Assembly: GCA_018968815.1 (NCBI GenBank)
Contig: JAGWZL010000003.1
Span: forward strand, 1-64,000
Length of the DNA: 64,000 nt
Direction of reading: 5' to 3'
Origin: Verrucomicrobiota bacterium
GTDB lineage: Bacteria > Chlamydiota > Chlamydiia > Chlamydiales > SM23-39
This document shows, one piece after another, positions 49,480 to 59,111 of this stretch. Each line of letters begins with the position of its first letter. The first letter of the stretch is position 1. The notes under the pieces were generated by a model, which did no database searches, was not told the DNA's origin, and saw only the letters and a list, made by a program, of their open reading frames with translations. Both the position numbers and the translations under genes were made by a program.

Positions 49480-50410
49480 ACGTCCCAATTTCTACGGGGA
49501 GAAACGTCTCAAAGGGAAGCTTCTTCTCCCGCATGGCAAGATAGAGATCATAGGGAGGCCGATCATCCGGTTCGTCTGAGAGTCGAAAGGTGTTCCAATG
49601 CATCCCTAAACTCAAGTTCGAATGAACATCTTGATGAATCTGAACCGCTTCACGAGGAGAGACATGCACCGGCTGCATAAACTTCTTCGGCACATACGTC
49701 CCTATCGGAATCAGACTTAAATCAAAGGATCTAAACCTTTGCCCAATTTCTTTAAAATCTTTCTCATTATAGCCAGTATCCCCCGTAAAATACAACTGCT
49801 TGTGCGCCGCTTGAATCACATACCCATTCCAGTGCGTCCGGTTCTGATCCCAAAGCGTGCGCCCAGAAAAATGTTGCGCCGGCACAGCAGTCAGGGTGCA
49901 TTGGGGAGTGCCAAACTCTTTCCACCAAGACAGTTCTACGACATTCGCAATCCCTCTCTTAGTAAACCAAGGAGATAACCCCTCCGGAACAATCCATTGA
50001 ATCTGCGGATGAAAACGGTGGAGAATCGCTACCGTCTTCGCATCCAGATGGTCGTAATGATTGTGGCTGATCAGCACAAAATCAATCGGCGGCAAGTCAG
50101 ATAACGCAATCGCAGGTTCCGTAATCCGCTTCAGCGACCTCAATGGAATCGGCGAACAATAACTGTCCCACACCGGATCGGTCAATATCGCTAACCCACC
50201 CACCTCAATCAAGTAGGTGCTGTGCCCAATCCAAACAGCCTTCGGCTCCTCCTGATTCAAGAGTTTAGGACTCGCCGGATAACAAAAACTCGCAGGAGGC
50301 GGTAATTTTGGATGCGGATCATCGTAACACCCTGTTTTCCAAAGGACTACATCTAAGATATTGCGACGCAAATGTTCAATATGCGCATTTTTAAAACGTA
50401 TTCGTCTCAT
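49466..50410 (-). CDS. Metallo-beta-lactamase-fold hydrolase, NAPE-PLD-like
   Basis: A 314-residue enzyme with the zinc signature VLISHNHYDHLDAKT (H116, H118, D120, H121) and a further His in IGHSTYLIEVGG and TAVPAQHFSGRTLWD. The downstream LYFTGDTGYNEKDFKEIG supplies another metal-binding Asp. The sequence around PIPLRSLKRITEPAIALSDL matches the NAPE-PLD/UlaG-type family. NAPE-specific phospholipase D releases N-acylethanolamines from membranes in animals. Bacterial members have varied phosphodiesterase substrates. The gene is coupled to the methyltransferase by overlap. Confidence 0.82.
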   Translation of the reverse strand: MRRIRFKNAHIEHLRRNILDVVLWKTGCYDDPHPKLPPPASFCYPASPKLLNQEEPKAVWIGHSTYLIEVGGLAILTDPVWDSYCSPIPLRSLKRITEPAIALSDLPPIDFVLISHNHYDHLDAKTVAILHRFHPQIQWIVPEGLSPWFTKRGIANVVELSWWKEFGTPQCTLTAVPAQHFSGRTLWDQNRTHWNGYVIQAAHKQLYFTGDTGYNEKDFKEIGQRFRSFDLSLIPIGTYVPKKFMQPVHVSPREAVQIHQDVHSNLSLGMHWNTFRLSDEPDDRPPYDLYLAMREKKLPFETFLPVEIGTYVNF

Positions 50411-50531
50411 AAGTGCAAAATAAAGATTTTCGCATTATCGACAAGAAAGAATATGATTTCCCTGATTTTCAGTCACTTAGATTTTTATGATGAGATTTGA
50501 TATAGTGAAGTTCAATCCCATTGTAAAGTTT

Positions 50532-51971
50532 ATGCATAATCCTTTGACCAAACATCCCGAGGGAAGTATTCGGGAGCTGTGGAAAATCTCTTTGCCTTTG
50601 ATGATTTCCTCGCTCGCTTCTCTTTTTATGATTTTTACCGACCGCATTTTCCTCGCTCATTATTCGATCGAGGCGTTGAACGCGTCTGTCACGTCGGGCA
50701 CATTTGCTTGGGCGCTGATGGCGGGTGTGGGGATGATCACCTGTATGTCGGAAGTCTTTGTCGCGCAATATAATGGAGCCAGACACTTTAAAAGGCTGGG
50801 GGTTCCTGTCTGGCAAATGGTTTGGTTTGCCCTCTTTTCGGTTCTCTTTTTCTTTCCGCTGGCCATTTGGGGCGCCCCTTTGATTTTTGGAGCTGACCGG
50901 TATGCCGATTTAGAAATCAGCTACTTTCGCCTGCTCATGCTCTTTTCCCCTGCCTATGCGCTGCTCATGGCTTTTTCTGGATTTTTCATTGGACGGGGGC
51001 AGACGAAGGTGCTGATCTGGCTTGCGATTTTAGCCAATTTAATCAACATCATTTTAGACTGGATTCTGATCTTTGGCATTCCTGGCGTTGTCCCTGAAAT
51101 GGGAATTAAAGGGGCTGCGATTGCTACCTGCTTTGGGTATCTCTTTGAATCGGCTGTTTTGGGGTATCTTTTCTTAAAGAAAGAAAATCGGGAGCAGTTT
51201 GGCGCGAGCGCCTGGAGATTCAACCGCAAAGAGATGAAAAAATGTTTGCGCGTCGGTTTTCCTCAAGGCATTTTTTATGCGCTGGAGGTGTTTGGATGGG
51301 CTGTGTTCTATTGGATGATGACCGACCTCGGCGAAAAACACATCACGATTTCTAGCATTTGCCAATCGTTCACCATCCTGCTCTCCTTCTTTGCGGATGG
51401 GTTAAGCCGCGGTTCTTCTGCAGTGGCTGGCAATCTGATTGGGTCGAAACGGTACGACCTCATTCCCAAAGTGCTCAAATCGGGATTCATTTTGGTCACC
51501 CTCTTTTCGGTTGCGATTTCTGTGATTTTCGTCTTTGATCCAATCGATACAGTGAGAGTGCTTTTCATTCATGAACTGGATCCTGCCTTTCAATCTTCCG
51601 CTAGAATCTGCATGGTCCTCGCATTTGCTTATATCTTCTTTGAAGGGCTCCGATGGCTGTTTTCCGGCCTGCTCATTGCGGCAGGAGACACCTTGTTCTT
51701 GCTTTTGGCCGGCGCCCTGTCGGTTTGGGTCTTTTTGCTCGCGCCCATTTATTGGATTGTGGTGAAGCAAAACATGGCCGTGGAATATGCATGGGGGCTC
51801 ACGGTCATCTATGCAGCGACTTTTTTTGCTGTCTATTGGCTCCGTTTCAAGTCGGGCTCCTGGCAAAAAATCGATCTCATTGCGCAGGAAGAGGAACGTA
51901 GCAAAGAAGGTAAGCTGATTGAAGCTGATCATTCCAAAGGGCCTGATGTTCTGGAGTCTCCACAAGAGTGA
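50532..51971 (+). CDS. MATE-family multidrug/metabolite efflux transporter
   Basis: An inner-membrane antiporter with 12 helices (about 479 residues). N-terminal SIRELWKISLPLMISSLASL is typical of the NorM/DinF group, with EALNASVTSGTFAWALMAGV in the second helix. The later half has FCLRVGFPQGIFYALEV-like and SRGSSAVAGNLIGSKRYDL sequences. MATE pumps export drugs, dyes or metabolites with Na+ or H+. The upstream ATG at 50487 is possible. The C-terminal ~30 residues are hydrophilic and overlap the tail of the convergent USP-like gene by 95 bp, so their end may be extended relative to relatives. Confidence 0.88.
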   Translation: MHNPLTKHPEGSIRELWKISLPLMISSLASLFMIFTDRIFLAHYSIEALNASVTSGTFAWALMAGVGMITCMSEVFVAQYNGARHFKRLGVPVWQMVWFALFSVLFFFPLAIWGAPLIFGADRYADLEISYFRLLMLFSPAYALLMAFSGFFIGRGQTKVLIWLAILANLINIILDWILIFGIPGVVPEMGIKGAAIATCFGYLFESAVLGYLFLKKENREQFGASAWRFNRKEMKKCLRVGFPQGIFYALEVFGWAVFYWMMTDLGEKHITISSICQSFTILLSFFADGLSRGSSAVAGNLIGSKRYDLIPKVLKSGFILVTLFSVAISVIFVFDPIDTVRVLFIHELDPAFQSSARICMVLAFAYIFFEGLRWLFSGLLIAAGDTLFLLLAGALSVWVFLLAPIYWIVVKQNMAVEYAWGLTVIYAATFFAVYWLRFKSGSWQKIDLIAQEEERSKEGKLIEADHSKGPDVLESPQE

Positions 51972-53349
51972 CCAGAGAATCGTTTTGCAAAAACTTCCTC
52001 CCCTGGCGCACCTCTCCTGAAACATAGTGGCCTCTCTCATAGGGTCCCAGATGAGTCACAAAGCTCGCCAGGCGATATCGACAGACCCTCCTATCTTGAA
52101 GAGTCAGAGAGATCTCATCCGGGCACTCGATTTTTGTGTCCAGTTTGACGCCGCCGCCTGGAGAAGCAAAGCACGAAAAGAGAGGGCAGCAGCTGGGCTT
52201 TGGCTGTTCAAATGCGAATCGTTTCAATTGGAAGCGCAGAGCGCAAGGGGGCTCGACAAAACGGGTCTCCACTCGATCCACCGGATAATTGTGATCGACT
52301 CCATCGACTCCGCGGTATCGATGCGATTCTGATTCAGGGTCATCGAAAAATCGCTGCATCAAGGCTGTCAAAGGAGTTCCGTTCACAATATTTCGGTTCA
52401 AAGGCAAATGGAGAAGAGCCGATCTTTCTTGGAAGGGCAACCTCCTCTCAAGCATCTCTGGCAGCCCTTGCAGATTGAAGCGATACGTTCTTTCGGTGTG
52501 CACTTTGAGTTCATCGGGCGCAAAAGCCAGAATGGCATCGCAAATCTCTCCGGCATCTGTCTCTTCCCCATTGTTGGGCGAAATCGCTGCAGTGATCGCG
52601 CTCATAGAGGCGCGTAAAGTTTCCGATTTTCCAGGTGACAAAGCCCTTCTCGCGGCAACCGCCTCATCGTTTTGTTGATAAAATTGCGGAAGGACAAATT
52701 GGAAGAATCGGAATGCGTTCGCAATCGGACGAACAGCTGCCTCGAGAGTGGCAGGACACTGATACTGTCTGATGAATCGATCGAACAACTCAGGCATCGA
52801 CGACCCAGGCGGTTGAGCGGCCACATATTCTTGAAACGCCTGAATCGCCTCAGCGGGCATCTGACGCTCGGTCAAATATTGGATCAATCCGGGAAGATCG
52901 ATGGCGTCCGGAACCGCTTTTTGACGCATCCATGCTGCAATGAGCGGATCGCTATCTAAAAAGTGGGCCGTCGCATTGAACGCGCAATTTCGTTCCAGTC
53001 GGGCATAGCCGACAGGAGAGCCGTCCGGATAGGTCGCTGGATGCAGGGTGTTTGCGTTGAGGGGTCTGACAGCGCTTCCCGCATACGCGCCCGACGCCAA
53101 CATGCGGAAACGGGGAAAGAAGAATCCCGCCAAAACAATCGATCCGATGGCAACCGCCGGTAAGGCAAGCCAATGCCAAGAGATGGGCAGAATGGCCGCT
53201 GCAATGAACACTTGCGCAAACACATAGAGGGCGCGAATGGCGATTTGAGCGATGCCTTCCGCAAGATCATACAGGATTGTGCAGCAACTCGCTGAAGCCT
53301 GCTGAACAGGGGCTGCTGGAGAGCTGACAGAAGGAGTGATTGTGCTCAT
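51877..53349 (-). CDS. USP-type (peptidase C19-like) deubiquitinase candidate with membrane segment
   Basis: A 490-residue protein. Two adjacent hydrophobic segments (about 24-53 and 56-79) follow a polar Ser/Thr/Pro-rich N-terminus, recalling the membrane anchors of ChlaDub-type proteases. The rest reads like a ubiquitin-specific protease. Cys box: ARLERNCAFNATAHFLDS with Cys122 (compare G-N-x-C-Y/F-x-N). QQL-like region: LHLPLNRNIVNGTPLTALMQ. Then LRFQLKRFAF, the USP L-x-L-K-R-F strand. His box: YRLASFVTHLGPYERGHYVS with His441, followed by NDSLV (Asp457) and AYLLCYVP. Such enzymes remove ubiquitin from host proteins. Bacterial USPs are rare. The assignment rests on motif order and spacing, not on an alignment score. 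Confidence 0.75.
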   Translation of the reverse strand: MSTITPSVSSPAAPVQQASASCCTILYDLAEGIAQIAIRALYVFAQVFIAAAILPISWHWLALPAVAIGSIVLAGFFFPRFRMLASGAYAGSAVRPLNANTLHPATYPDGSPVGYARLERNCAFNATAHFLDSDPLIAAWMRQKAVPDAIDLPGLIQYLTERQMPAEAIQAFQEYVAAQPPGSSMPELFDRFIRQYQCPATLEAAVRPIANAFRFFQFVLPQFYQQNDEAVAARRALSPGKSETLRASMSAITAAISPNNGEETDAGEICDAILAFAPDELKVHTERTYRFNLQGLPEMLERRLPFQERSALLHLPLNRNIVNGTPLTALMQRFFDDPESESHRYRGVDGVDHNYPVDRVETRFVEPPCALRFQLKRFAFEQPKPSCCPLFSCFASPGGGVKLDTKIECPDEISLTLQDRRVCRYRLASFVTHLGPYERGHYVSGEVRQGRKFLQNDSLVTLVETPEHQALWNDQLQSAYLLCYVPLPAQ

Positions 53350-53352
53350 GGC

Positions 53353-54759
53353 CTACATCAAACTGATGGGAACGGAATCTGTCAATGCAGGGTCGCCGAA
53401 AAATTGAATCGGTCCCGGCATTTGATAGAGATCTTCAAGTTCCCATGACTTTCTTTGCGAAGAGAATTTTAAATAAGCGCTCCCTTTTAAGTCTACCAGT
53501 GTTTTTCGAATCACCGGTTTCTCTTTTCCGAGGCGCCATTCTAGATGCATTAATTGAACGATAGGGATCATTTTAAACTGCCATTTTTGGGGAGATTCTT
53601 TCAGGTGTTGAATCGAGCAGATGACTCCCGTGAGCGATTCTCTCACGGCGAAAAAGGCCAATTTCCCCAAAGCGTAGCAGTAATTGGCGTCGAAATTGGT
53701 GGGTAGGCAAGATCTTCCTTCGTAGCCTAAAAAATGGTCGAGCGCGTTCCATTTGCGCCCCCCCAACTCTTTTTTGACCAGGTCGATGATCAGTTTTTCT
53801 GTTTGGATTTTAGACACTTCGATATTTCCATGAGGATCTTTTTCATGAGGAAGGTCTGTCAATTCGGGGACGAATTCGATGAGCCCCTCGGGGATCAACA
53901 CAACGCCATAGTTTTTGCCGAGTTCGGCTCTACGGGTGATTAACTCTGCGATCTGACGGACGATCTCTTTCAGGGGCCTTCTCTCTTCCCCGATGAGCGT
54001 CAAATTGGGCTGCGTTTGCAGGGCGCATTCGAGGGCGATATGCGAGGCCGATCTGCCCATCAATTTGATGAAGTGGTAGTACTTTTTAGCGGAGAGCGCA
54101 TCGCGCGCGATGTTGCCGATGATTTCCGAATACGTTTTGCAGGCGCTATCAAAGCCGAAGGAGATTTCGATGTCGCTGCTGCGCAAATCGCCGTCAATGG
54201 TTTTGGGGACTCCAACCACGACGGTTTTGCAGCCATGCTGCAAGAAATACTCGGCGAGAAGGGCGGCATTGGTATTGGAATCGTCGCCGCCGATGATGAC
54301 GAGTCCATCGAGACGGTGCGCCGTACACGCTTTGAGGCTTGCTGCGAGCTGCTCTTGCGTTTCAATCTTGGTCCTGCCTGAGCCGAGCAGATCAAACCCC
54401 CCTTGATTGCGATAGGCATCGATTTGGAGGAGCGCTTTGGTTTGATTATCGATGATGCCTTGCGGGCCGCCTAAAAAACCGATGAGCTGAGCGCCCGAAT
54501 CAAACAGGCCTGCAATGACATTGTGGCCTCCTGCAGCCTGCCCTCCAGAAAACACAACCCCGATGGTCACTTTGCGGGCCGCCCCCCTCCCCTTGCGCAG
54601 CCGATAGACAGGGGTCTCGAAAGTGTGGGGGAATAGCGGTCTTAAATTCTCGGGCGCTTGGCTCCCCCCTACCGTTTCAAAACAGACGTCCTCACTCAGC
54701 CATACAGGGACTTGGGGCTTGTATTGCATCCGTTGTTTCTGAAGAAGACTGCCTGCCAT
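53353..54759 (-). CDS. pfkA: Diphosphate-type 6-phosphofructokinase
   Basis: Phosphorylates fructose 6-phosphate, using PPi in this branch. It has IGVVFSGGQAAGGHNVIAG (phosphate loop), LVIIGGDDSNTNAALLAEYF (the second Asp marks PPi dependence in place of Gly in ATP enzymes), VVVGVPKTIDGDL and IKLMGRSASHIALECALQT. The substrate region LGYEGRSCLPTNFDANYCYA is also present. At 468 residues it is shorter than the about 550-residue PPi-PFKs of Chlamydiaceae, and the C-terminal domain seems reduced. It is 3 bp upstream of the USP-like gene on the same strand, an odd pairing that may be an operon. Confidence 0.9.
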   Translation of the reverse strand: MAGSLLQKQRMQYKPQVPVWLSEDVCFETVGGSQAPENLRPLFPHTFETPVYRLRKGRGAARKVTIGVVFSGGQAAGGHNVIAGLFDSGAQLIGFLGGPQGIIDNQTKALLQIDAYRNQGGFDLLGSGRTKIETQEQLAASLKACTAHRLDGLVIIGGDDSNTNAALLAEYFLQHGCKTVVVGVPKTIDGDLRSSDIEISFGFDSACKTYSEIIGNIARDALSAKKYYHFIKLMGRSASHIALECALQTQPNLTLIGEERRPLKEIVRQIAELITRRAELGKNYGVVLIPEGLIEFVPELTDLPHEKDPHGNIEVSKIQTEKLIIDLVKKELGGRKWNALDHFLGYEGRSCLPTNFDANYCYALGKLAFFAVRESLTGVICSIQHLKESPQKWQFKMIPIVQLMHLEWRLGKEKPVIRKTLVDLKGSAYLKFSSQRKSWELEDLYQMPGPIQFFGDPALTDSVPISLM

Positions 54760-54936
54760 ACGATCTCTACCGATATCCCTTTATACATGGATTGTATATT
54801 TTAGAAATATACCGAAAATCGTTGGGATGTAGACAAACATCATAGTAATAATTTTTTTACAACATTTTATTTTACTATAATTACAAATTATTATAAAATT
54901 GTTGCATATTTTATTAAAAATAAAAAGAGGATCAAA

Positions 54937-55479
54937 ATGAGCGCAGTCGGCAACATAGGGCCATCGGACGTCACAGGTGACACGGCAATGAGAAATCCCG
55001 GACCTCAACCACAGCAGGACAGGACTAGCCTGGTGCATCGTATAGTCATCGGGAGCGCCGCCTCGCTTATAACCGTGGCCGCTTTGGGATGCATCGGCCT
55101 AGGTCTGTGTGCGATCAATTATTTAAAAAACGAGGATTCCCAGGAAACATGCAACCAGAATTATGCAAATCATGGATACGGTGGTCAACTCGGTGTCTGC
55201 AAGATTACGAAAGAGTGTGTAAACCAGTGGCAACAAAACGATCTGGATTTCGGGTTAGCAATGGCCTATGCGGTGGTTACTAACGCAACAATCACAACAG
55301 CAGCTTCTGTATTCGCGTTGAGCAATAGCGTACGGCCCAATAGCGTATGGCCTGCTCAGAGCAATTGGCAATTATGGAAGCGCATGGTGGGATTAGGCAT
55401 AACAACAACTGCACTAGCATGGGCGGCAATGCCTCTAGTCGCAAACATCTATTTGATGACAGCTATGCAAGGTAGATAG
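54937..55479 (+). CDS. Orphan polytopic membrane protein, inclusion-membrane candidate
   Basis: Not recognised. A 180-residue protein with a polar N-terminal tail of about 35 residues ([20 protein letters not shown]) and paired hydrophobic segments ([57 protein letters not shown]). Four Cys lie in or near the membrane parts and loop. The lack of a cleavable signal with a bilobed hydrophobic region is the typical form of chlamydial Inc proteins. It has the AGAGGA site before the ATG in AT-rich surroundings and a hairpin after it. Assignment to Inc is inference. Confidence 0.6.
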   Translation: MSAVGNIGPSDVTGDTAMRNPGPQPQQDRTSLVHRIVIGSAASLITVAALGCIGLGLCAINYLKNEDSQETCNQNYANHGYGGQLGVCKITKECVNQWQQNDLDFGLAMAYAVVTNATITTAASVFALSNSVRPNSVWPAQSNWQLWKRMVGLGITTTALAWAAMPLVANIYLMTAMQGR

Positions 55480-55480
55480 A

Positions 55481-55504
55481 AACTGGCTTGCCCCCAAGCC
55501 AGTT
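55481..55504 (+). terminator. Terminator-like hairpin
   Basis: AACTGGCTTG / CAAGCCAGTT, perfect 10-bp stem with CCCC loop directly after the stop at 55479. No strong T-run follows, and the next gene starts at 55559. Confidence 0.5.
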
Positions 55505-55558
55505 GTTGCCCCTTTTAAGACACTAGGCAAGAAAAATGATTTGAGCTATACTGCCAGC

Positions 55559-57193
55559 ATGTCTATTAAGTATATTTTTATCACCGGCGGAGTGATCTCC
55601 TCTTTGGGCAAAGGATTGACCGCCGCCTCCATCGGCCATTTGCTCGAATGCCGCGGCCTCAAGATCGCCATCCTGAAATTCGACCCCTATCTCAATGTCG
55701 ACCCAGGCACCATGAACCCCTTTCAACATGGCGAAGTCTACGTCACAGACGACGGCGCAGAAACCGATTTGGACCTCGGGCACTATTACCGCTATACCCA
55801 CTCCCCGCTCTCCCGCCTGTCCAATTCCACCTCCGGCCAAATCTACGAAACTGTGCTCAAAAGAGAACGCAAAGGCGATTTTTTAGGCAAAACGGTGCAA
55901 GTCATCCCCCATGTCACCGATGAAATCAAAACCCGCATTCTCGCCGGCGCCCATCAAGAAAACAACATCGACGTCGTCCTCGTCGAAATCGGCGGCACCG
56001 TCGGCGACATCGAATCGCTCCCCTTCCTCGAAGCCATCCGACAATTCCGCTATGAGCGGCCCAAAGACTGCATCAATATCCATTTGACCTATGTCCCCTA
56101 TTTAAAAGCAGCCGGCGAAGTCAAAACAAAACCGACGCAACATTCCGTCCAAGCGCTGCGCGAAATCGGCATCATCCCCGATATCATCCTCTGCCGCTGC
56201 GAAGAGACGCTCAGCGAAGACATCAAAGCCAAAATCTCTTTGTTTTGTAATGTCCCCCAAGATTTGGTCATCGATGAAAAAGATGTGGCCAGAAGCATTT
56301 ATGAAGTGCCCATCGATTTGCACCGACAAGGCTTGGATGAAAAGGTGTGCAAAGCCCTCGAATTGAAATCCAAGCCCACCGACCTCTCCCGCTGGGAAAA
56401 AATGCTCCACACCGTCTTACACCCAAAAGGGAAAGTGGTCGTCGGCATCGTCGGCAAATACATGGATCACCAAGACGCCTACAAATCGGTCTTCGAAGCG
56501 CTCCACCACGGCGCCATTGCCGCCGGCTGCGGCATCGAAATCCGCCGCTTTGAATCGGATCGCATCGTCGAAAACGGATCGGTCGAAAAAGCCATCGGCG
56601 GCTGCGACGGCTATCTGGTCCCAGGCGGCTTCGGCGAAAGAGGCTGGGAAGGCAAAATCTTGACCGCAAAATATTGCAGAGAAAATCAGATCCCCTACTT
56701 CGGCCTATGCCTCGGCATGCAGGTCATGATCGTCGAATTTGCCAAACATGTCCTGCATTTAAGCGAGGCAAACTCCACAGAAATGGATAAAAATACGCCC
56801 CATCCAGTCATCTCCATGCTCACCGAACAAAGAAAAATCGAAAATCTAGGCGGAACCATGCGCCTCGGCGCTTACCCGTGCGTCATCCAAAAAGGGACCC
56901 TCGCCTATGAAGCTTACGGCGAAACGCTCATTTCAGAAAGACACCGCCACCGCTACGAATTCAACAATCAATACAAACAACAATTTGAAACCAAAGGGAT
57001 GGTCTTTTCAGGAAAATGGGAAAAAGGAGACCTCTGCGAAATCTCAGAAATCCCCTCGCACCCATGGATGCTCGGCGTTCAATTCCACCCCGAATTTAAA
57101 TCAAAACCGCTCACCCCTCACCCGCTATTCCGCGACTTTATCCGGGCGCTCGTTCTCAAACCAGCAGCTCTGACAGGCTCATGGCGAGAATAG
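55559..57193 (+). CDS. pyrG: CTP synthase
   Basis: Aminates UTP to CTP with glutamine. The N-terminal synthetase domain starts [20 protein letters not shown] and has [20 protein letters not shown] and [21 protein letters not shown]. The C-terminal glutaminase domain has [17 protein letters not shown] with the nucleophile Cys and ends in [19 protein letters not shown] with the His/Glu pair. The length of 544 residues is normal. The ATG at 55559 follows TATACT by 6 bp, so the message may be nearly leaderless. First gene of the pyrG-yqgF-zwf-opcA-pgl operon, all overlapping. Confidence 0.96.
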   Translation: MSIKYIFITGGVISSLGKGLTAASIGHLLECRGLKIAILKFDPYLNVDPGTMNPFQHGEVYVTDDGAETDLDLGHYYRYTHSPLSRLSNSTSGQIYETVLKRERKGDFLGKTVQVIPHVTDEIKTRILAGAHQENNIDVVLVEIGGTVGDIESLPFLEAIRQFRYERPKDCINIHLTYVPYLKAAGEVKTKPTQHSVQALREIGIIPDIILCRCEETLSEDIKAKISLFCNVPQDLVIDEKDVARSIYEVPIDLHRQGLDEKVCKALELKSKPTDLSRWEKMLHTVLHPKGKVVVGIVGKYMDHQDAYKSVFEALHHGAIAAGCGIEIRRFESDRIVENGSVEKAIGGCDGYLVPGGFGERGWEGKILTAKYCRENQIPYFGLCLGMQVMIVEFAKHVLHLSEANSTEMDKNTPHPVISMLTEQRKIENLGGTMRLGAYPCVIQKGTLAYEAYGETLISERHRHRYEFNNQYKQQFETKGMVFSGKWEKGDLCEISEIPSHPWMLGVQFHPEFKSKPLTPHPLFRDFIRALVLKPAALTGSWRE

Positions 57194-57588
57194 CCGCAAT
57201 TGATTTCGGCTTAAAACGGATCGGTCTCGCTGTGTCCGATGCAAAACGGAAAATAGCCCTCCCCGTCAATGTTGTAGAAGGGGGCAAAAAAGCGCTCCAT
57301 AACATCCGCGAAAGCCTGCCGCTCAAAGAAATCGATCTCATCCTCATCGGCCTCCCGATCGAAATGAATGGAAAAAAAGGAGCCATGGCGGCCGTAGTCG
57401 AAGAGTTCGCAAAAATGTTGCACGACGCACTCGGCATACCCATCCAACTCGTCGACGAAAGACTCTCCAGCAAAGGGGCAGACACCCAATTAAAAGAGAT
57501 TTCTTTGAACCGAAAATCAAGAAGTGAGAAGATCGATATGGTAGCAGCAATGCTCCTTTTGCAAACCTATTTGGATTCTATAGCATGA
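57181..57588 (+). CDS. yqgF: YqgF/RuvX-family putative Holliday-junction resolvase/rRNA nuclease
   Basis: A 135-residue RNase H-fold protein: [20 protein letters not shown] has the catalytic Asp and G-x-K-R-I-G-x-A-V-S-D hallmark, with the family's second acidic site around [15 protein letters not shown]. The last part is [19 protein letters not shown]. Family members process 16S rRNA precursor or act in recombination. It overlaps pyrG by 13 bp and zwf by 4 bp, an arrangement identical in order to the Chlamydia trachomatis genome. Confidence 0.93.
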   Translation: MARIAAIDFGLKRIGLAVSDAKRKIALPVNVVEGGKKALHNIRESLPLKEIDLILIGLPIEMNGKKGAMAAVVEEFAKMLHDALGIPIQLVDERLSSKGADTQLKEISLNRKSRSEKIDMVAAMLLLQTYLDSIA

Positions 57589-59111
57589 CGACTTTGCCCC
57601 TCGAAGAAGAAGGAAGATCCACCCGTAACCTCGATCCATGCGTCCTCGTCATTTTTGGCGCCACTGGAGATTTGACCGGGAGAAAATTGGCCCCCGCCAT
57701 CTACAATTTAGGAAAAGATGGCATGCTCCCCGCCAATTTTGCCTGCGTCGGCTTCGCCAGAAGACCCAAAACGCACCAGGATTTTCGAGAAGAATTGAAA
57801 ACTGATATCAACGAATACTCCCGCACCAAACCCATCGACGCCCCTTTTTGGCAAAGTTTTGAACAACAGCTCTTCTACCACCAATCTGAATTTGATTCCG
57901 ATGAAGGCTATGAAAAATTACGCGCATTCTTAGCCCAATTAGATGCGCGCTACGCCACACGAGGCAACCGCATTTATTACCTCTCCGTCCAACCCAAATT
58001 CTTCCCCATCATCATTGAGAAATTGGCCAAACATGGCCTCATTTACAACCCCCAAGAACCAGCCAAACCCTGGTCGAGAGTCATCATCGAAAAACCGTTC
58101 GGCCACGACTCAGCCTCTGCAGCTGAACTCCAGAAAAATATCGCAAAACACTTAGCTGAATCACAAATCTACAGAATCGACCACTACCTCGGCAAAGAGA
58201 CAGTCCAAAATATCTTGGTCTTCCGCTTCGCCAATTCGATTTTCGAATCCCTTTGGAATTATAAACACGTCGACCACGTGCAAATCACTGTCGCCGAAGA
58301 TATTGGCATCGGCACACGGGGCCATTTCTTTGAAGAAGAGGGGCTTCTTCGCGATGTGGTTCAAAACCATCTGATGCAGCTCTTGACTTTGGTGGCGATG
58401 GAGCCGCCCGTCTCTTTGAGCGCCAATGCGATCCGCGACGAAAAAGTCAAAGTGCTGGAAGCCATTCGCCCCTTCACTCCAGATAAACCCTTCGTTCGGG
58501 GCCAATATGGGCCTGGGTTCGTCAATGGAGTCAAAGTCGCAGGCTACAGAGAAGAAAAAGATGTGAACCCACAGTCCACAGTGGAGACGTTTGTCGCAGC
58601 GCGCGTTCTCATTGAAAACTGGCGGTGGGCGGGAGTCCCCTTTTATTTAAGAGCAGGCAAACGGTTGCCAAAGAAAGGAACCGAAATCGCTGTGATCTTT
58701 AAAGATGCGCCGGGCGTGCTATTCAATACACAAGGGCGCAAAAACGATCCCAATGTCCTCGCCATCCGCATCCAGCCCGATGAGGGCATCGCCATGAAGA
58801 TCAACTGCAAAGTGCCCGGTCCCAGCAGCCCGATTCAGCCCGTGAAGATGGATTTCCGGTACGGCTCCTATTTTGGGCAAAGCCCTCCCGAGGCGTATGA
58901 AAGACTCATTTGGGATTGCATGCTCGGCGATAGCACATTGTTCGCACGAGTCGATGAGGTGGAACAGTCCTGGAATATTTTCACCCCCATCTTAAACATT
59001 TGGGCAGCCACCCCCGTGAAAAATTTCCCCAACTATGCAGCAGGAAGCTGGGGCCCTCAAGAGGCCGATGAAATGATCGCAAAAGATGGAAGATCTTGGC
59101 GGATTTTATGA
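57585..59111 (+). CDS. zwf: Glucose-6-phosphate 1-dehydrogenase
   Basis: Oxidises glucose 6-phosphate with NADP+ to start the oxidative pentose phosphate pathway. The nucleotide site is VLVIFGATGDLTGRKLAPAI. The catalytic signature is IYRIDHYLGKETVQNIL (His and Lys of the active site), and the later region shows YLRAGKRLPKKGTEIAVIF. The length of 508 residues is standard. It is part of the operon with the cofactor-assembly protein OpcA and with 6-phosphogluconolactonase, giving the two first steps of the pathway. The ATGA overlap with the next gene implies translational coupling. Confidence 0.96.
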   Translation: MTTLPLEEEGRSTRNLDPCVLVIFGATGDLTGRKLAPAIYNLGKDGMLPANFACVGFARRPKTHQDFREELKTDINEYSRTKPIDAPFWQSFEQQLFYHQSEFDSDEGYEKLRAFLAQLDARYATRGNRIYYLSVQPKFFPIIIEKLAKHGLIYNPQEPAKPWSRVIIEKPFGHDSASAAELQKNIAKHLAESQIYRIDHYLGKETVQNILVFRFANSIFESLWNYKHVDHVQITVAEDIGIGTRGHFFEEEGLLRDVVQNHLMQLLTLVAMEPPVSLSANAIRDEKVKVLEAIRPFTPDKPFVRGQYGPGFVNGVKVAGYREEKDVNPQSTVETFVAARVLIENWRWAGVPFYLRAGKRLPKKGTEIAVIFKDAPGVLFNTQGRKNDPNVLAIRIQPDEGIAMKINCKVPGPSSPIQPVKMDFRYGSYFGQSPPEAYERLIWDCMLGDSTLFARVDEVEQSWNIFTPILNIWAATPVKNFPNYAAGSWGPQEADEMIAKDGRSWRIL

